From Oligoflexales bacterium (GTDB lineage Bacteria > Bdellovibrionota_B > Oligoflexia > Oligoflexales > Bog-1112): DNA of 55,059 nt. A program made the position numbers and the translations under genes. Under the pieces are notes generated by a model. The model had not been told where the DNA came from. It did not search any database and saw only the letters and a program-made list of their open reading frames with translations. Positions within the stretch are counted from its first letter, which is position 1; the number at the start of each line of letters is the position of its first letter. The stretch is taken from positions 1 through 55,059 of the forward strand of contig JAGNWK010000008.1 of assembly GCA_017985985.1 (NCBI GenBank), given 5' to 3'. Below, in pieces: positions 26,374-36,155 of this stretch.

Positions 26374-26590
26374 TCCCAGAGCTTATTTGATGATGTCAAA
26401 CTATCTACCATTGCGATCTTAAATTTAAAAACAGGCTATTCCGCAATTTACTGCTCACTCAGACGCTTAAAATATAATCAAAAAGACTAGAGAAGATCCT
26501 GACACGCCCCCATAATTGAACATGAGGCTAGTGTATGACTATGTGTCGACCTGAGCGAACAAAAGTGCTTTCATACCAATGACAATCCCA

Positions 26591-28045
26591 TTAATTCTGT
26601 AACTTTTTAAAAGCCTCTAAACTATACTCTCTAGCTAACTTATGATCGACGATCGGCAAGGGATAATCGACACCTAAACGAAGACCTGCATCCGATAAAG
26701 TTTTGGGTGGAGCCATCCACGGTTTATGGATCCATTTCTCAGGAAGACCCTTTAGTTCTGGGCACCACGTTTTTATATAGACTCCTCCTGGATCAAATTT
26801 TTCGCCCTGAGTCATCGGATTAAAGATCCTAAAAAAAGGTGCTGCGTCAAATCCACAACCAGCAGTCCACTGCCACCCCTGGGTATTATTCGCTAGATCG
26901 GCATCAAGCAACGTATCCCAGAACCATTGCGCTCCTTCCTGCCAGGGGATATGCAGATCTTTCGTTAAAAAAGAAGCCACAATCATACGCACTCGATTAT
27001 GCATCCAACCTGTAGTCCAGAGCTGTCTCATACCCGCATCAACAATCGGGTAGCCTGTCATGCCTTTTTTCCAAGCATTAAATTTTTTCTCATCAGCCTT
27101 CCAGGGGAATTTATTAAACTTCTTCCTCATCGAGAGCTCTGGCAAAATCGGAAAATGAAACAACAAATGATGAGCAAACTCTCGCCAGACGAGCTCCTTA
27201 CAAAACTGGACGATGCTCGGATCCTCTATTTTTTTCACATCACCAAATTGACTCTGTATGCTCTTAAAAATTCTAGCAGGATGAATCTGTCCAAAATGAA
27301 GATAGGGACTCAAAGAAGAAGTGCCAGTAACACTGGGTAGATCTCTCTGCTTTTGATACCCGCGGATATTGTTTTTTAGAAATGTGTTAAGTCTGACATG
27401 GGCTTCTTGCTCACTAACTTTCCAATAGCTCGAGAAAGCCGAGTCCCAAGGGATCGCAGGTAACAAGTTCAACTTGGAAAGAGTTTCTCCCCAACCCTGT
27501 ACACCAGGAGGCAGAGGAGGCAATGATTCCGTCTTGTGTCCATGTGGCTCCAGTTTTAGCTCTAGATTGCTTAAAAATCTTTTCCAAAAAGCTGTATAAA
27601 CCAAATAAGGAGTACCATCGTCCTTAAGGACTTCACCCGGTTCCGTGATGAGATTGCCTCGACAAATTTCAACCTGAATACCTTTTCGTACGAGAAGATC
27701 TTCGACAAGAGTGTCGCTATCATGCAAATCTGGTTCGTAGGACCTATTCCAAAAAACAGAACTTATCTTAAATTTTGTGATCAAAGTCTCAAAAATTTTT
27801 AAACGATTGCCGCACAAAATGATGAGTCTCGAATTTCTTTTCGAAAGTTCTCGATCAAGATCAAGAAGGGAGTGATGGAGCCACCACCGACTGGCCTCTC
27901 CGGCCTGCCAACGCCCTTCTGTTTCTGGATCCCAAATATATAGGGGTATCAATGACTTCTGTCTAGAAGCCCTCAGAAGAGCTGCATGATCTTGCAGTCT
28001 CAAATCATTCCGAAACCAAACAATAGCAACATTCAATTTGTTCAT
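26591..28045 (-). CDS. phrB: Deoxyribodipyrimidine photo-lyase (class I CPD photolyase)
   Basis: 484 residues, normal for class I photolyases. N-terminal antenna-binding alpha/beta domain (IVWFRNDLRLQDHAALLRA) and C-terminal FAD domain with SSLSPYLHFGQIHPARI, LVWREFAHHLLFHFP, the hallmark TGYPIVDAGMRQLWTTGWMH and NRVRMIVASFLTKDL, then WFWDTLLDADLANNTQGWQW. It repairs UV-induced cyclobutane dimers using blue light. Single gene, divergent from the reductase at 28108 with a 62-bp shared promoter region. Confidence 0.95.
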   Translation of the reverse strand: MNKLNVAIVWFRNDLRLQDHAALLRASRQKSLIPLYIWDPETEGRWQAGEASRWWLHHSLLDLDRELSKRNSRLIILCGNRLKIFETLITKFKISSVFWNRSYEPDLHDSDTLVEDLLVRKGIQVEICRGNLITEPGEVLKDDGTPYLVYTAFWKRFLSNLELKLEPHGHKTESLPPLPPGVQGWGETLSKLNLLPAIPWDSAFSSYWKVSEQEAHVRLNTFLKNNIRGYQKQRDLPSVTGTSSLSPYLHFGQIHPARIFKSIQSQFGDVKKIEDPSIVQFCKELVWREFAHHLLFHFPILPELSMRKKFNKFPWKADEKKFNAWKKGMTGYPIVDAGMRQLWTTGWMHNRVRMIVASFLTKDLHIPWQEGAQWFWDTLLDADLANNTQGWQWTAGCGFDAAPFFRIFNPMTQGEKFDPGGVYIKTWCPELKGLPEKWIHKPWMAPPKTLSDAGLRLGVDYPLPIVDHKLAREYSLEAFKKLQN

Positions 28046-28107
28046 TTTTTAAACTCTTACCGCCTTGTGATATCCTAGAAGAACCACTTTTCATTTGAGG
28101 TAATACC

Positions 28108-29187
28108 ATGACTCAAAGACTCTATAAGCCAACTACTCTCGATCGCCACAACAAGGTTAATCTTAAAAATCGAATCGTAATGGCACCAATGACTCGCTGT
28201 CGTGCGGTCAATAATATTCCAAGTCCCATGATGAAAACATACTATGAGCAGCGGAGTGAAGCAGGCCTTATCATCACAGAAGGAACATCTCCCTCACAAA
28301 ACGGTCTCGGTTATGCCAGAATCCCTGGTATTTTTTCTCAAGAACAAGTTGCGGGGTGGAAAGAAATCACTTCCGGTGTAAAAAAAAGAGGGACTAAAAT
28401 CTACCTGCAAGTCATGCATACCGGCCGTGTGTCCCATCCAGAAAACATGTCAAAAACTGCACGTATCCTGGCTCCTTCTGCTGTCGCCTGTCCAGGGAAC
28501 ATGTATACCGACAGCAAGGGCATGCAAGACTATCCCACACCTAGTCCCATGACAGAATCTGACATCGCGAGCACCATCTCTGAATACGGGCACGCTGCTA
28601 AATTAGCGATGCAAGCTGGTTTTGATGGTATTGAACTGCACGGAGCTAATGGTTACCTGATCGATCAATTTCTGAATACAGCTTCCAATCACCGTAAGGA
28701 CAAGTGGGGGGGCAGCATCGAAAATAGAATCCGCTTTGGAGTCGCTGTCACTCAAGCTGTCGTGAAAGAAATCGGAGCTGAGCACGTTGGGATGCGTATC
28801 TCACCTTATGGTGCTTTTAGTGGCATGATTGCAGATCCAGACATGGACAAAATTTATGAACATCTATGTGTGGAATTAGAAAAGCTAAAAATCAATTACA
28901 TTCATGTGGTTGATCACAGCTCTATGGGCCCTCCACCTGTAAAGCAAGAGCTTAAAAATCAAATAAGATCTCTGTTTAGAGGTCGATACATCTTATCTGG
29001 TGGCTATGATGCCGCTCGCGCTGAAGCCGATCTCGCTGAGAACCGTGGAGACCTCGTCGCCTTTGGGCGACCTTTCATCGCTAATCCAACCTTACTTAGC
29101 AAAATGCAAAAAGGCCAAGCTCTTACGCCGCCAGATCCAGCCACCTTCTACACTCCCGGAGAAAAAGGTTATACTGATTATCTGTAA
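28108..29187 (+). CDS. Old-yellow-enzyme family FMN-dependent alkene reductase (NemA-like)
   Basis: 359 residues, full OYE length. Visible are NRIVMAPMTRCRA (FMN-binding start of the barrel), QVMHTGRVSHP, the substrate-binding and catalytic stretch FDGIELHGANGYLIDQFLN, and the FMN phosphate region SGGYDAARAEADL plus VAFGRPFIANPTL. The enzyme reduces activated C=C bonds or nitro compounds with NAD(P)H in the cytoplasm. TTGAGGTAATACC precedes the ATG. A small hairpin (29188-29207) follows its stop, and the TMEM175-like gene starts within about 50 bp. Confidence 0.93.
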   Translation: MTQRLYKPTTLDRHNKVNLKNRIVMAPMTRCRAVNNIPSPMMKTYYEQRSEAGLIITEGTSPSQNGLGYARIPGIFSQEQVAGWKEITSGVKKRGTKIYLQVMHTGRVSHPENMSKTARILAPSAVACPGNMYTDSKGMQDYPTPSPMTESDIASTISEYGHAAKLAMQAGFDGIELHGANGYLIDQFLNTASNHRKDKWGGSIENRIRFGVAVTQAVVKEIGAEHVGMRISPYGAFSGMIADPDMDKIYEHLCVELEKLKINYIHVVDHSSMGPPPVKQELKNQIRSLFRGRYILSGGYDAARAEADLAENRGDLVAFGRPFIANPTLLSKMQKGQALTPPDPATFYTPGEKGYTDYL

Positions 29188-29211
29188 GCATCACCCTCTG
29201 GGGATGCCTTT

Positions 29212-29250
29212 ATGGAAAAAAACAGTGGAAAAAAACAGTGGAAAAAAATC
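29212..29250 (+). repeat. 13-bp tandem repeat spanning the start of the TMEM175-like gene
   Basis: Three units of the form RTGGAAAAAAACA begin at 29212 (ATG), 29225 (GTG) and 29238 (GTG; this unit diverges at its end into AATCGG). Since 13 is not a multiple of three, each unit's start codon lies in a different frame, and only the one at 29238 is in frame with the protein. One unit or four units would put the ATG in frame. Confidence 0.85.
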
Positions 29251-29840
29251 GGATCGAGGCTTTCAGTGATGGGGTCATTGCTATTCTCATCACCATTATG
29301 GTGCTCGATCTGAGGCCTCCTCACGACGACACCCTCCAAGGCTTGCAGCCCCTATGGCCTATTTTTTTTAGTTACCTCCTAAGCTTCGTCTATTTAGCTA
29401 TCTACTGGAACAACCACCATCACTTGTTTCAGGCTGTAAAGCACATTAAGGGGAAAGTTCTATGGGCCAATCTGCATCTTCTTTTCTGGCTCTCTCTGCT
29501 ACCATTTGCCACAGCCTGGTCGGGTGAAAATCACTTCTCTGAACTTCCTGTCGCCTTATATGGTGTCGTACTTTTCTTTTCTGCTGTTAGTTTCAACATC
29601 CTCACCAAGGTTTTGCTCTCTGTACATGGTAAAGATTCTACTCTTGCCAAAGCCCTGGGCAAGGACTTCAAGGGCAAGATATCACTGATTATCTATGGAT
29701 TAGCTATCCCTCTAGCCTTTCACTCGTCCTATCTAGCCTTAATGCTTTACACACTGGTCGCCATCTTATGGCTCGTCCCCGACTCTCGTATTGAAAAACA
29801 TTTCTGGCGCAAGGATGAAGATCACCCTCACATGAAATAG
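29238..29840 (+). CDS. TMEM175/DUF1211-family K+ channel-like membrane protein
   Basis: 200 residues. The N-terminal RIEAFSDGVIAILITIMVLDL carries the RxxxFSD motif that defines TMEM175-type channels. About six transmembrane helices follow, with a conserved HHHLF segment after the second. Bacterial members have one six-helix repeat and conduct K+ as tetramers. The in-frame start is GTG 29238 in the third unit of a 13-bp repeat; the ATG at 29212 is out of frame. No strong ribosome-binding site is visible, so expression may be weak or dependent on repeat number. Confidence 0.85.
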   Translation: MEKNRIEAFSDGVIAILITIMVLDLRPPHDDTLQGLQPLWPIFFSYLLSFVYLAIYWNNHHHLFQAVKHIKGKVLWANLHLLFWLSLLPFATAWSGENHFSELPVALYGVVLFFSAVSFNILTKVLLSVHGKDSTLAKALGKDFKGKISLIIYGLAIPLAFHSSYLALMLYTLVAILWLVPDSRIEKHFWRKDEDHPHMK

Positions 29841-29850
29841 ACTTTGTGAC

Positions 29851-30540
29851 CTAGACGTGACGGATAAACCAAGTTCTATCTAGGCGAATTTGTGGCCCCC
29901 ACGTTCCACGCTTCGGATCAGCTCGACCAACAGAAATAGCCATCACAACCCTAGAACCCCAAGGAAGTTGCAGCATTTTCTTCATTCTCACCTTGTCAAA
30001 TCCCTCCATGGGACAAGACGCATAACCCTGATCTACGATAGACAGCATAAAATTCTCACAAGCGAGAGCCGCTGATTTTACGCTGATTTCCGAGAGCTGG
30101 CCATAGCTAGAAGGAATACGGTACATGGGTTTAAACAAACCAATGAGCGTTTTAAAAATCCATTTGAAGGGATTAAGCCACTGAAATCCATAAATGAAAG
30201 GAATAAGAAAACGGTAATACTTCTGAACTGAAGTTGGCGCGTGAAGATCTCTCACCCTTTGCTGGAGAACAGGATTTGTTCTTTTCCAAGCTCTCGGGTT
30301 TGCAACAATCACTATGATCTCTTTCGCTGTCCTTGCTGCCGATTGATTGAGACAAATGTGAACAAGTTCTTTTCTTTTGACGGGGTCCTGTACCCAATAA
30401 AACTCCCAAGTCTGGATGTTGGAGGAATTCGGCGCTAAAAGAGCAGCATCCAGACCCCTCTCTATCACCTCCCTCGGCACCGGCTCATCTGTGTAGAAGC
30501 GAATACTACGTCTTGCCTTTACTACTTCTGAAAATTCCAA
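29851..30540 (-). CDS. Nitroreductase-family FMN oxidoreductase
   Basis: 229 residues. The N-terminal FMN-phosphate motif is VVKARRSIRFYTDEPVP, and LDAALLAPNSSNIQTWEFYW and CENFMLSIVDQGYASCPMEG are typical of the family. An insert of about 50 residues around KYYRFLIPFIYGFQWLNPFK is hydrophobic and longer than in NfsB-type proteins, perhaps a membrane-touching lid. Start is TTG 30540, supported by AAGGGGGA six bases upstream and by the exact position of the family start. It is convergent with the channel gene. Substrate unknown. Confidence 0.85.
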   Translation of the reverse strand: MEFSEVVKARRSIRFYTDEPVPREVIERGLDAALLAPNSSNIQTWEFYWVQDPVKRKELVHICLNQSAARTAKEIIVIVANPRAWKRTNPVLQQRVRDLHAPTSVQKYYRFLIPFIYGFQWLNPFKWIFKTLIGLFKPMYRIPSSYGQLSEISVKSAALACENFMLSIVDQGYASCPMEGFDKVRMKKMLQLPWGSRVVMAISVGRADPKRGTWGPQIRLDRTWFIRHV

Positions 30541-30766
30541 AGAGTCCCCCTTCGTTCAATTTTATCCTAATCGCCTGTTATAATAAGATTCAAACCATCT
30601 CCGCTGAGCCGAGAACTATACCCCCTTGTTGAGCCCTACTCAATCGGCTATAAACCGTCAAATTGCTCCGACAAGAGTGGTCGAGCATTTAAGAACTCCG
30701 CAGACAAGAAAACATTGATGTTTATCACTTAAACGCAGACTGCTTAAAAACGAGGTCATTCCATAC

Positions 30767-32407
30767 GTGCGCACCCTGACCATCATGCTTCTCATCTGGG
30801 CAACTATCGCTGTCTTCTCCCTGTCTATGGCCTGCCTCCTCCCTATCACCCAGGACGAGGCTTATTATTGGATCTGGGGCCACCAACTGCAGTGGGGCTA
30901 CCTCGACCACCCTCCGGGCGTCGCTCTCTCTGCTTACTTATCTAGTTGGCAAAATCAGGCTCTCCTGAATGGCCGTCTCTTCGTCGTTCTAACAGCTCTT
31001 TGCACTGCGACCGTTCTCGCTAGACTGTACTGGATCAGCCTCTCTCATAGAAGACATTGGATCCAGGCTCTCCTTCTTGTTCTGGGCAGCTTCGGCTTCC
31101 TGCTAAATAGTTTCCTCCTTACTCCCGACCATCTCCTCGCCTTTTTCTGGGCCCTCGCCCTGCATGAATCTTATCTAGCTCTCACTCAGAATAGACGGCG
31201 GTGGATTGGTGCTGGAGCTGCGTTGGGCCTGGGGCTCATGTGCAAATATACGATGATCTTGATGGCTCCTATCTTCTTAATCACGATTTGGACTCTCGAC
31301 CGCAGATCGCTTAGAAGTCCTTGGCCCTACATAGGAGCACTCATAGCTGTGCTCGTGCTCTTTCCTCATCTTGCCTGGAATAGGGATAACAACTGGGTAA
31401 CAAGCCAATTTCAGCTCTCCCACAGATTTGCTACAGATCAAGGTATAAAGGACCAAAGCCAAGGAGATGGAACAGGAGAAGATGATCCCTTTGCCAAGAG
31501 CCGAATAGAGACAACACTCAGCCCCCTAGAACGGGGACTAAAGGATGAAAAAAAAACAGCTCTCCAAACAGCCCTCCATGCCGAACCCATCAAAAAGCCT
31601 CTCCTCCTTCTTCCCAAATTTCTCGTACGTTTTATCGAATACTGGGGGGGACTTCTGCTACTCTGGGGGGGACTTCTCTACTTGGTCCTCAAAACTACTT
31701 ATCAAAGACGTACTTGCTTTAAACCAGTCTTTCTCAAATCAAAGTTGCAAGGTAAAGGCCGACTCCCACTTATTTTCTATGGATCCGGGGCCCTGATTCC
31801 CGTCCTCTTCTTTGCTGGCATTTCCTTATTCAGCAAAGTGGAAGCAAACTGGACTGGCATGTACATCCTCTCTGCAGCCCCCTTATTGGCTCCGTACCTC
31901 CATGCTCGACAACGCACGCTGCTGGGCATCCTAGGCGCCCATTTCCTCATCCTCCTGGCACTCGTCCTCCACACTTACCACCCCTTCCTGCCTACGGGAG
32001 CTGACCGCCTCCTACGGGAAACCCGCGGTTACCCACAGCTTGCTGCTCACGTGAAAGATTTGAACGGAGAGATCTTTGCTGAAACATACCAAGACATATC
32101 GATGGTACGATTCTACAACTCCCCCTCTCTCCAGATTAAGCAGTGGTCCGGTCGCAAACGTCCTTCTGAATATCTGCGTAACGGAGCATCTTCTTTGCCA
32201 GAAGAACCCTTCTGGCTTCTGCTCAACGAGGATAGCCCACAGTTCAGGAAGAATCTCAGGATCAAAGAAGCTCGAATCCTCATCGACTGCAGGGACGGTG
32301 CGTTTTATGATGTACCCTATATGTCTAGGCATAGAGCAAAGCCCTGTCAGACGCCCATCCACACCTGGATGCTCGTCCAATACGAGAACTTAGGTGGAAG
32401 ACTCTAG
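30767..32407 (+). CDS. GT39/ArnT-like membrane glycosyltransferase
   Basis: 546 residues. The N-terminal loop after the first helix carries PITQDEAYYWIWGHQLQWGY with DHPPG, the catalytic acidic loop of polyprenyl-phosphate-dependent GT39/PMT-like transferases such as ArnT. About ten or more transmembrane helices follow, then a soluble C-terminal domain of about 130 residues. Such enzymes transfer a sugar from a lipid-phosphate donor to lipid A, glycan or protein on the periplasmic side. A charged insert around residues 222-275 is not usual. GTG 30767 is taken as start; ATG 30785 is possible. The stop overlaps the stop of the convergent DMT gene. Confidence 0.85.
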   Translation: MRTLTIMLLIWATIAVFSLSMACLLPITQDEAYYWIWGHQLQWGYLDHPPGVALSAYLSSWQNQALLNGRLFVVLTALCTATVLARLYWISLSHRRHWIQALLLVLGSFGFLLNSFLLTPDHLLAFFWALALHESYLALTQNRRRWIGAGAALGLGLMCKYTMILMAPIFLITIWTLDRRSLRSPWPYIGALIAVLVLFPHLAWNRDNNWVTSQFQLSHRFATDQGIKDQSQGDGTGEDDPFAKSRIETTLSPLERGLKDEKKTALQTALHAEPIKKPLLLLPKFLVRFIEYWGGLLLLWGGLLYLVLKTTYQRRTCFKPVFLKSKLQGKGRLPLIFYGSGALIPVLFFAGISLFSKVEANWTGMYILSAAPLLAPYLHARQRTLLGILGAHFLILLALVLHTYHPFLPTGADRLLRETRGYPQLAAHVKDLNGEIFAETYQDISMVRFYNSPSLQIKQWSGRKRPSEYLRNGASSLPEEPFWLLLNEDSPQFRKNLRIKEARILIDCRDGAFYDVPYMSRHRAKPCQTPIHTWMLVQYENLGGRL

Positions 32408-33360
32408 GAAGAGGCTTGAAGCTCTGCGCTATTGTTATCCCTCAGCGAAGATCCCCTCTTAGCCATTCCAGCAACTAGGCAAGCCCCTAGGATGATGAGA
32501 AGTGCACCAAACCAACCTTCGGTGTGAATTTTTTCATAGTCGATCCACGTTACTTCTGCCACAGACAGTCCCGACATGATAAGCAGCGTAAAGATAGGAT
32601 TGATAGTGATAATGACACTCGTCACACTAACCGGGATCAGACTGAGAGACTCCCCCAAAGCCCCATAAGCAATCCAAGTGTTCAAGCCCAGAAAGAGCAT
32701 CAATGGCCACATATCCAAGGGGATGGCAGACATGCGAGAAAAATCAGCCAACGGAAGGAACAGCAGTGCAGATGAGCCAAAAATAAAGAAGTTCAGCCTA
32801 TGAGGCGTCCACCCCTTCTTTACCAGATTTTTCTGGAGCACAGCAAAAACAACCCAACTCACAGAAGCAAAGACTAGCCAAGCAACCCCTTCATAGTATT
32901 GAGTCGAGCCTTCTATGGAGGAACTTGATTGATCGTCAGAAAAAAGAAAAAACCCAACAAGCACAGAAAAAAGACCGAAAAGCTGCCAAAGGTTCAGACT
33001 TTCAGAAAAAAGAAAAATTCCTGAAAAAACGAGCAAAAGAGGCCCGAGTTGAATAAAGACCTGAGCATTGCTAGGGGAAATAAGTTCCACCCCATTCATA
33101 TATCCCCAGTAATTGCCAGCAAGCCCAAGGCTAGCAAACCAAGCCTTCTTGGGCGCCCTCTTAAAGACAGAAAGTAAACCTCTATTTTTTGAGGAAAAAG
33201 GTGAAAAAAGAGCAATCATGGCAAAGGCTATGAAGAACCTGAGCCAAACGATACTTCGGCTATCCAAGTAGCGACAAGCTACCTTTAGAGCAACTGCGAG
33301 GACTCCCCACAGGACTGCTGCAACAAAAGCTAGCAGAATACCTTTTCTTGTCGAAGACAC
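32404..33360 (-). CDS. EamA/DMT-family transporter
   Basis: 318 residues with ten predicted hydrophobic helices in two EamA repeats: FVAAVLWGVLAVALKVACRY at the start of the first and ASVSWVVFAVLQKNLVKKGW at the start of the second, with the typical LxxAxxWG motif. This family exports amino acids, metabolites or drugs; the substrate cannot be told. The last bases overlap the end of the GT39 gene on the other strand. It is downstream of the NCS2 permease by 32 nt on the same strand, so the two may be co-transcribed. Confidence 0.88.
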   Translation of the reverse strand: MSSTRKGILLAFVAAVLWGVLAVALKVACRYLDSRSIVWLRFFIAFAMIALFSPFSSKNRGLLSVFKRAPKKAWFASLGLAGNYWGYMNGVELISPSNAQVFIQLGPLLLVFSGIFLFSESLNLWQLFGLFSVLVGFFLFSDDQSSSSIEGSTQYYEGVAWLVFASVSWVVFAVLQKNLVKKGWTPHRLNFFIFGSSALLFLPLADFSRMSAIPLDMWPLMLFLGLNTWIAYGALGESLSLIPVSVTSVIITINPIFTLLIMSGLSVAEVTWIDYEKIHTEGWFGALLIILGACLVAGMAKRGSSLRDNNSAELQASS

Positions 33361-33392
33361 GTTGCCTCCTGGCTTCCTGCTTTACTGATGAA

Positions 33393-34772
33393 CTAATGCA
33401 CAAAAAACCGTAAGGTGAGCAAGGCTGCAAAGAGATAAAGCAGGATCGAAACCTCTCGGTAGCGACCCGTACAAACTTTCAAGAGAACGTAAGAAAGGAT
33501 ACCGAAGCTAACCCCGTTAGCAATCGAAAAGGTCAGGGGAATCATCAGGAGGGTTAGAAAAGCTGGAAATGAGCTCGTTATGTCATCCCAGTCGACAGAG
33601 CGAATGCTGGCCATCATAAACGACCCAATCACGATGAGGGCTGGTGCCGTCGCAGCTTTAGAAACGACCCCTGCCAACGGCCAAAAGAAAAGGCTCAGGA
33701 AAAAAAGAGTTCCCACTGTGAAGGCTGTAAGACCCGTTCTCCCCCCCTCCTTAATACCAGTCGCTGATTCCATAAAACACGTGCTTGGACTCACCCCGAG
33801 CAATGACCCTAGGGTGGTAGCCAAGGCATCTGAAAGAAAGGCTCTCCTCATCCTTTTATCGTGGGAATCTTTTTGAAGTGGAAAGCCAGCAAGCTGACTC
33901 AAACCAACCAAGCTTCCGGCTGTATCAAAGAAAAGCATGAAAATAAAAGTAGCGATAACCCCAGACATTTCCCAGGTAAGAGCACTCTTAAGGTCGAGGC
34001 TTAGCCACAAATCTTTGGGCATCTGGGGGAATCTCAACCAGCCGTCAGAAAAGCCTGCAAAAGGACGCCCCCCATAGACAGGCATCTGGGCTAAAATAGC
34101 AAAAGCAGTAGCGAGCACGATACCAAGGACAATAGCTCCCCGCCAACGAAAGGCGAGAAAAATAAGCGTTGCAACAAGCCCGATCAAAGCGACAAAAGTA
34201 GCTGGACTATGGAGATCCCCAAGGGTGACCAGCGTATGCTCGTGCTTAACAATAATTCCTGCGTTCTGCAGACCGATCATCGCAAGGAATAGTCCTAGAC
34301 CAGCAGAGCTTGCGTATTTGAGATTGTCAGGAATCATCTGGGTAAGAACTTCTCGAATCCGAAAAAGGCTCAAGAGGACGAACAAGGCGCCGCTGATAAA
34401 AACTGCACCCAAAGCTGTCTGCCATGGCACCCCTAACCCTAACACCAAGGAAAGAGCAAAGTAGCTGTTCATTCCCATACCTGGGGCCAAGGCGAACGGG
34501 GATCTAGCCAAAAAAGCCATCAGCCAACAACCAACTCCAGAAACGAGAGCTGTGCTCGTGAGAAGCTGAGGAAAAATCCCTTCGATAGGAATCGCTTGAC
34601 CCAAAATCAACGGGTTGACGAGCAAGATATAAGACATCGTGACAAAAGTCGTCAAACCTGCCCGTACTTCTATAAGTGGAGAAGATCTTGAAGCTCTAAT
34701 CTGGAAAATTTTATCTACTTTTTCCTGCAAAAACGACCTTCTCAAAAGACCCCCTTTCCCTCGACTTATCAA
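33393..34772 (-). CDS. NCS2-family (AzgA-like) purine permease
   Basis: 459 residues, about 14 transmembrane segments. EVRAGLTTFVTMSYILLVNP at the N-terminus and the binding-site stretches APGMGMNSYFALSLVLG, FFDTAGSLVGLSQLAGF and GVSPSTCFMESATGIKEGGR are characteristic of the AzgA/PbuG group that imports hypoxanthine, guanine or adenine with H+. The start is probably a TTG, at 34772 or at 34745 (the latter preceded by AAAGGGGG). It is divergent from the aminotransferase. Purine import would fit with the phosphorylase/PRPP genes elsewhere in the window, but that is loose inference. Confidence 0.92.
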   Translation of the reverse strand: MISRGKGGLLRRSFLQEKVDKIFQIRASRSSPLIEVRAGLTTFVTMSYILLVNPLILGQAIPIEGIFPQLLTSTALVSGVGCWLMAFLARSPFALAPGMGMNSYFALSLVLGLGVPWQTALGAVFISGALFVLLSLFRIREVLTQMIPDNLKYASSAGLGLFLAMIGLQNAGIIVKHEHTLVTLGDLHSPATFVALIGLVATLIFLAFRWRGAIVLGIVLATAFAILAQMPVYGGRPFAGFSDGWLRFPQMPKDLWLSLDLKSALTWEMSGVIATFIFMLFFDTAGSLVGLSQLAGFPLQKDSHDKRMRRAFLSDALATTLGSLLGVSPSTCFMESATGIKEGGRTGLTAFTVGTLFFLSLFFWPLAGVVSKAATAPALIVIGSFMMASIRSVDWDDITSSFPAFLTLLMIPLTFSIANGVSFGILSYVLLKVCTGRYREVSILLYLFAALLTLRFFVH

Positions 34773-34820
34773 AACTTGTCGTCTACACTTATTGACGACT
34801 TATTTTATCTTGAGGTTTGT

Positions 34821-36155
34821 ATGACGAATGTTAATCCTGCAGCCAAATCCCTAAATGATCAGCTGGAGAAGAACGCACCGGCCTTAGCTTCTATGCTGTC
34901 TCAATATGCAAGAAAGCTTTACTTCCCTAAAGGGATCATCACCCAAACCCAGGAGGCCAAAGAACATGGTTGCCGTTATAACGCAACCGTGGGAATCGCC
35001 TTAGAGAAGGGAGTGCCCATGCACTTACCCTGTCTAGGGAAACAATTCAATCAAGAAATATCGCCCGAAGAGTTGTACCCTTATGCCCCCGCTCTGGGGA
35101 TCAAAGCTCTCCGAGATCTCTGGAAAAAGAAGATCGGGAGGCAAAATCCATCCCTACCAAAGGAGGCTTTTTCCACTCCCATCGTAACCCAAGCCATCTC
35201 GCATGGACTTGCCCTGGCTGCAGATCTTTTTATGAACGAAGGGGATGTCGTCATTCTCCCAGATAAATTCTGGGGAAATTATCGACTTTCTTGGGAGCTC
35301 AAAATGGGTGTGCATTTTGATATCTACCCCTTCTTCGACAGCGCACTTCATCACCTGAACTTAGAAGCCTTCTCTGAAAAACTAGAGGTTCATAAGGGAA
35401 AAAAACAAATCATAATTTTGAATTTTCCTAATAACCCAACTGGATACACCCCAAGCCAGGAGGAGGCGACTAAACTCCTCGACCAAATCCGCAAGTATGC
35501 AGAACTGGGCTCCCGTATGGTCGTCCTCTGCGACGACGCTTACTATGGTTTAACTTATGAAAGGTCTTGTCTTCAGGAGAGTTTTTTCGCTTCCCTATCC
35601 CAAGTGCATGAGAACGTCCTGGCTATAAAAATGGATGGGAGCACAAAAGAAGCGTTTACCTGGGGCTTTCGCATAGGTTTTCTGAGTTTCGGTAGTAAAA
35701 ATGCAAGCCAGGAGACCTATGCCATCTTAGATCAAAAAGTAGCTGGAGCTATCCGAGCCACTATTTCTAGCGCTAGTTTGCCCATGCAAACCATCGTGCA
35801 AAGAGCCTTCTCCGACCCCGATTTTGCGAGTGAGCAGAAAGGAAAGTACGCCCTCCTCAAAGAGCGCTATCAAGAGGCCAAGAAAATGGCTGAGCTGCCA
35901 CGCTACTCCTCAAACTGGCAGATTTATCCCTTCAACTCTGGCTATTTTATGTGCCTAAGGCTGAGAGGTGTCAACGCAGAGGATCTGCGCCTCCATCTCA
36001 TAAAAACAGAAAGCCTGGGGACCATCAGCTCTGGAGAGACCGATCTCCGCATCGCCTTCAGTTGTGTTGAAAAAGAGGACATCCAGACCGTATATGAAAA
36101 AGTCGCACGCGGCGTCGAGTTTTTACAAAAAAACCGAGCTGAGGTGGGAAAGTAA
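34821..36155 (+). CDS. Class I/II PLP-dependent aminotransferase
   Basis: 444 residues of fold-type I. Visible are the YAPALGIKALRDLWKKKIG helix, LNFPNNPTGYTPS (Asn-Pro-Thr-Gly loop), CDDAYYGLTYE with the PLP-contacting Asp and Tyr, and KMDGSTKEAFTWGFRIGFLS with the probable Schiff-base Lys in STKE and the phosphate/carboxylate-binding Arg. ATG 34821 has TGAGG five bases upstream; a longer start at 34776 would have no ribosome-binding site. Substrate not determined. Its 3' end overlaps aroQ on the opposite strand by 33 bp. Confidence 0.88.
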   Translation: MTNVNPAAKSLNDQLEKNAPALASMLSQYARKLYFPKGIITQTQEAKEHGCRYNATVGIALEKGVPMHLPCLGKQFNQEISPEELYPYAPALGIKALRDLWKKKIGRQNPSLPKEAFSTPIVTQAISHGLALAADLFMNEGDVVILPDKFWGNYRLSWELKMGVHFDIYPFFDSALHHLNLEAFSEKLEVHKGKKQIIILNFPNNPTGYTPSQEEATKLLDQIRKYAELGSRMVVLCDDAYYGLTYERSCLQESFFASLSQVHENVLAIKMDGSTKEAFTWGFRIGFLSFGSKNASQETYAILDQKVAGAIRATISSASLPMQTIVQRAFSDPDFASEQKGKYALLKERYQEAKKMAELPRYSSNWQIYPFNSGYFMCLRLRGVNAEDLRLHLIKTESLGTISSGETDLRIAFSCVEKEDIQTVYEKVARGVEFLQKNRAEVGK

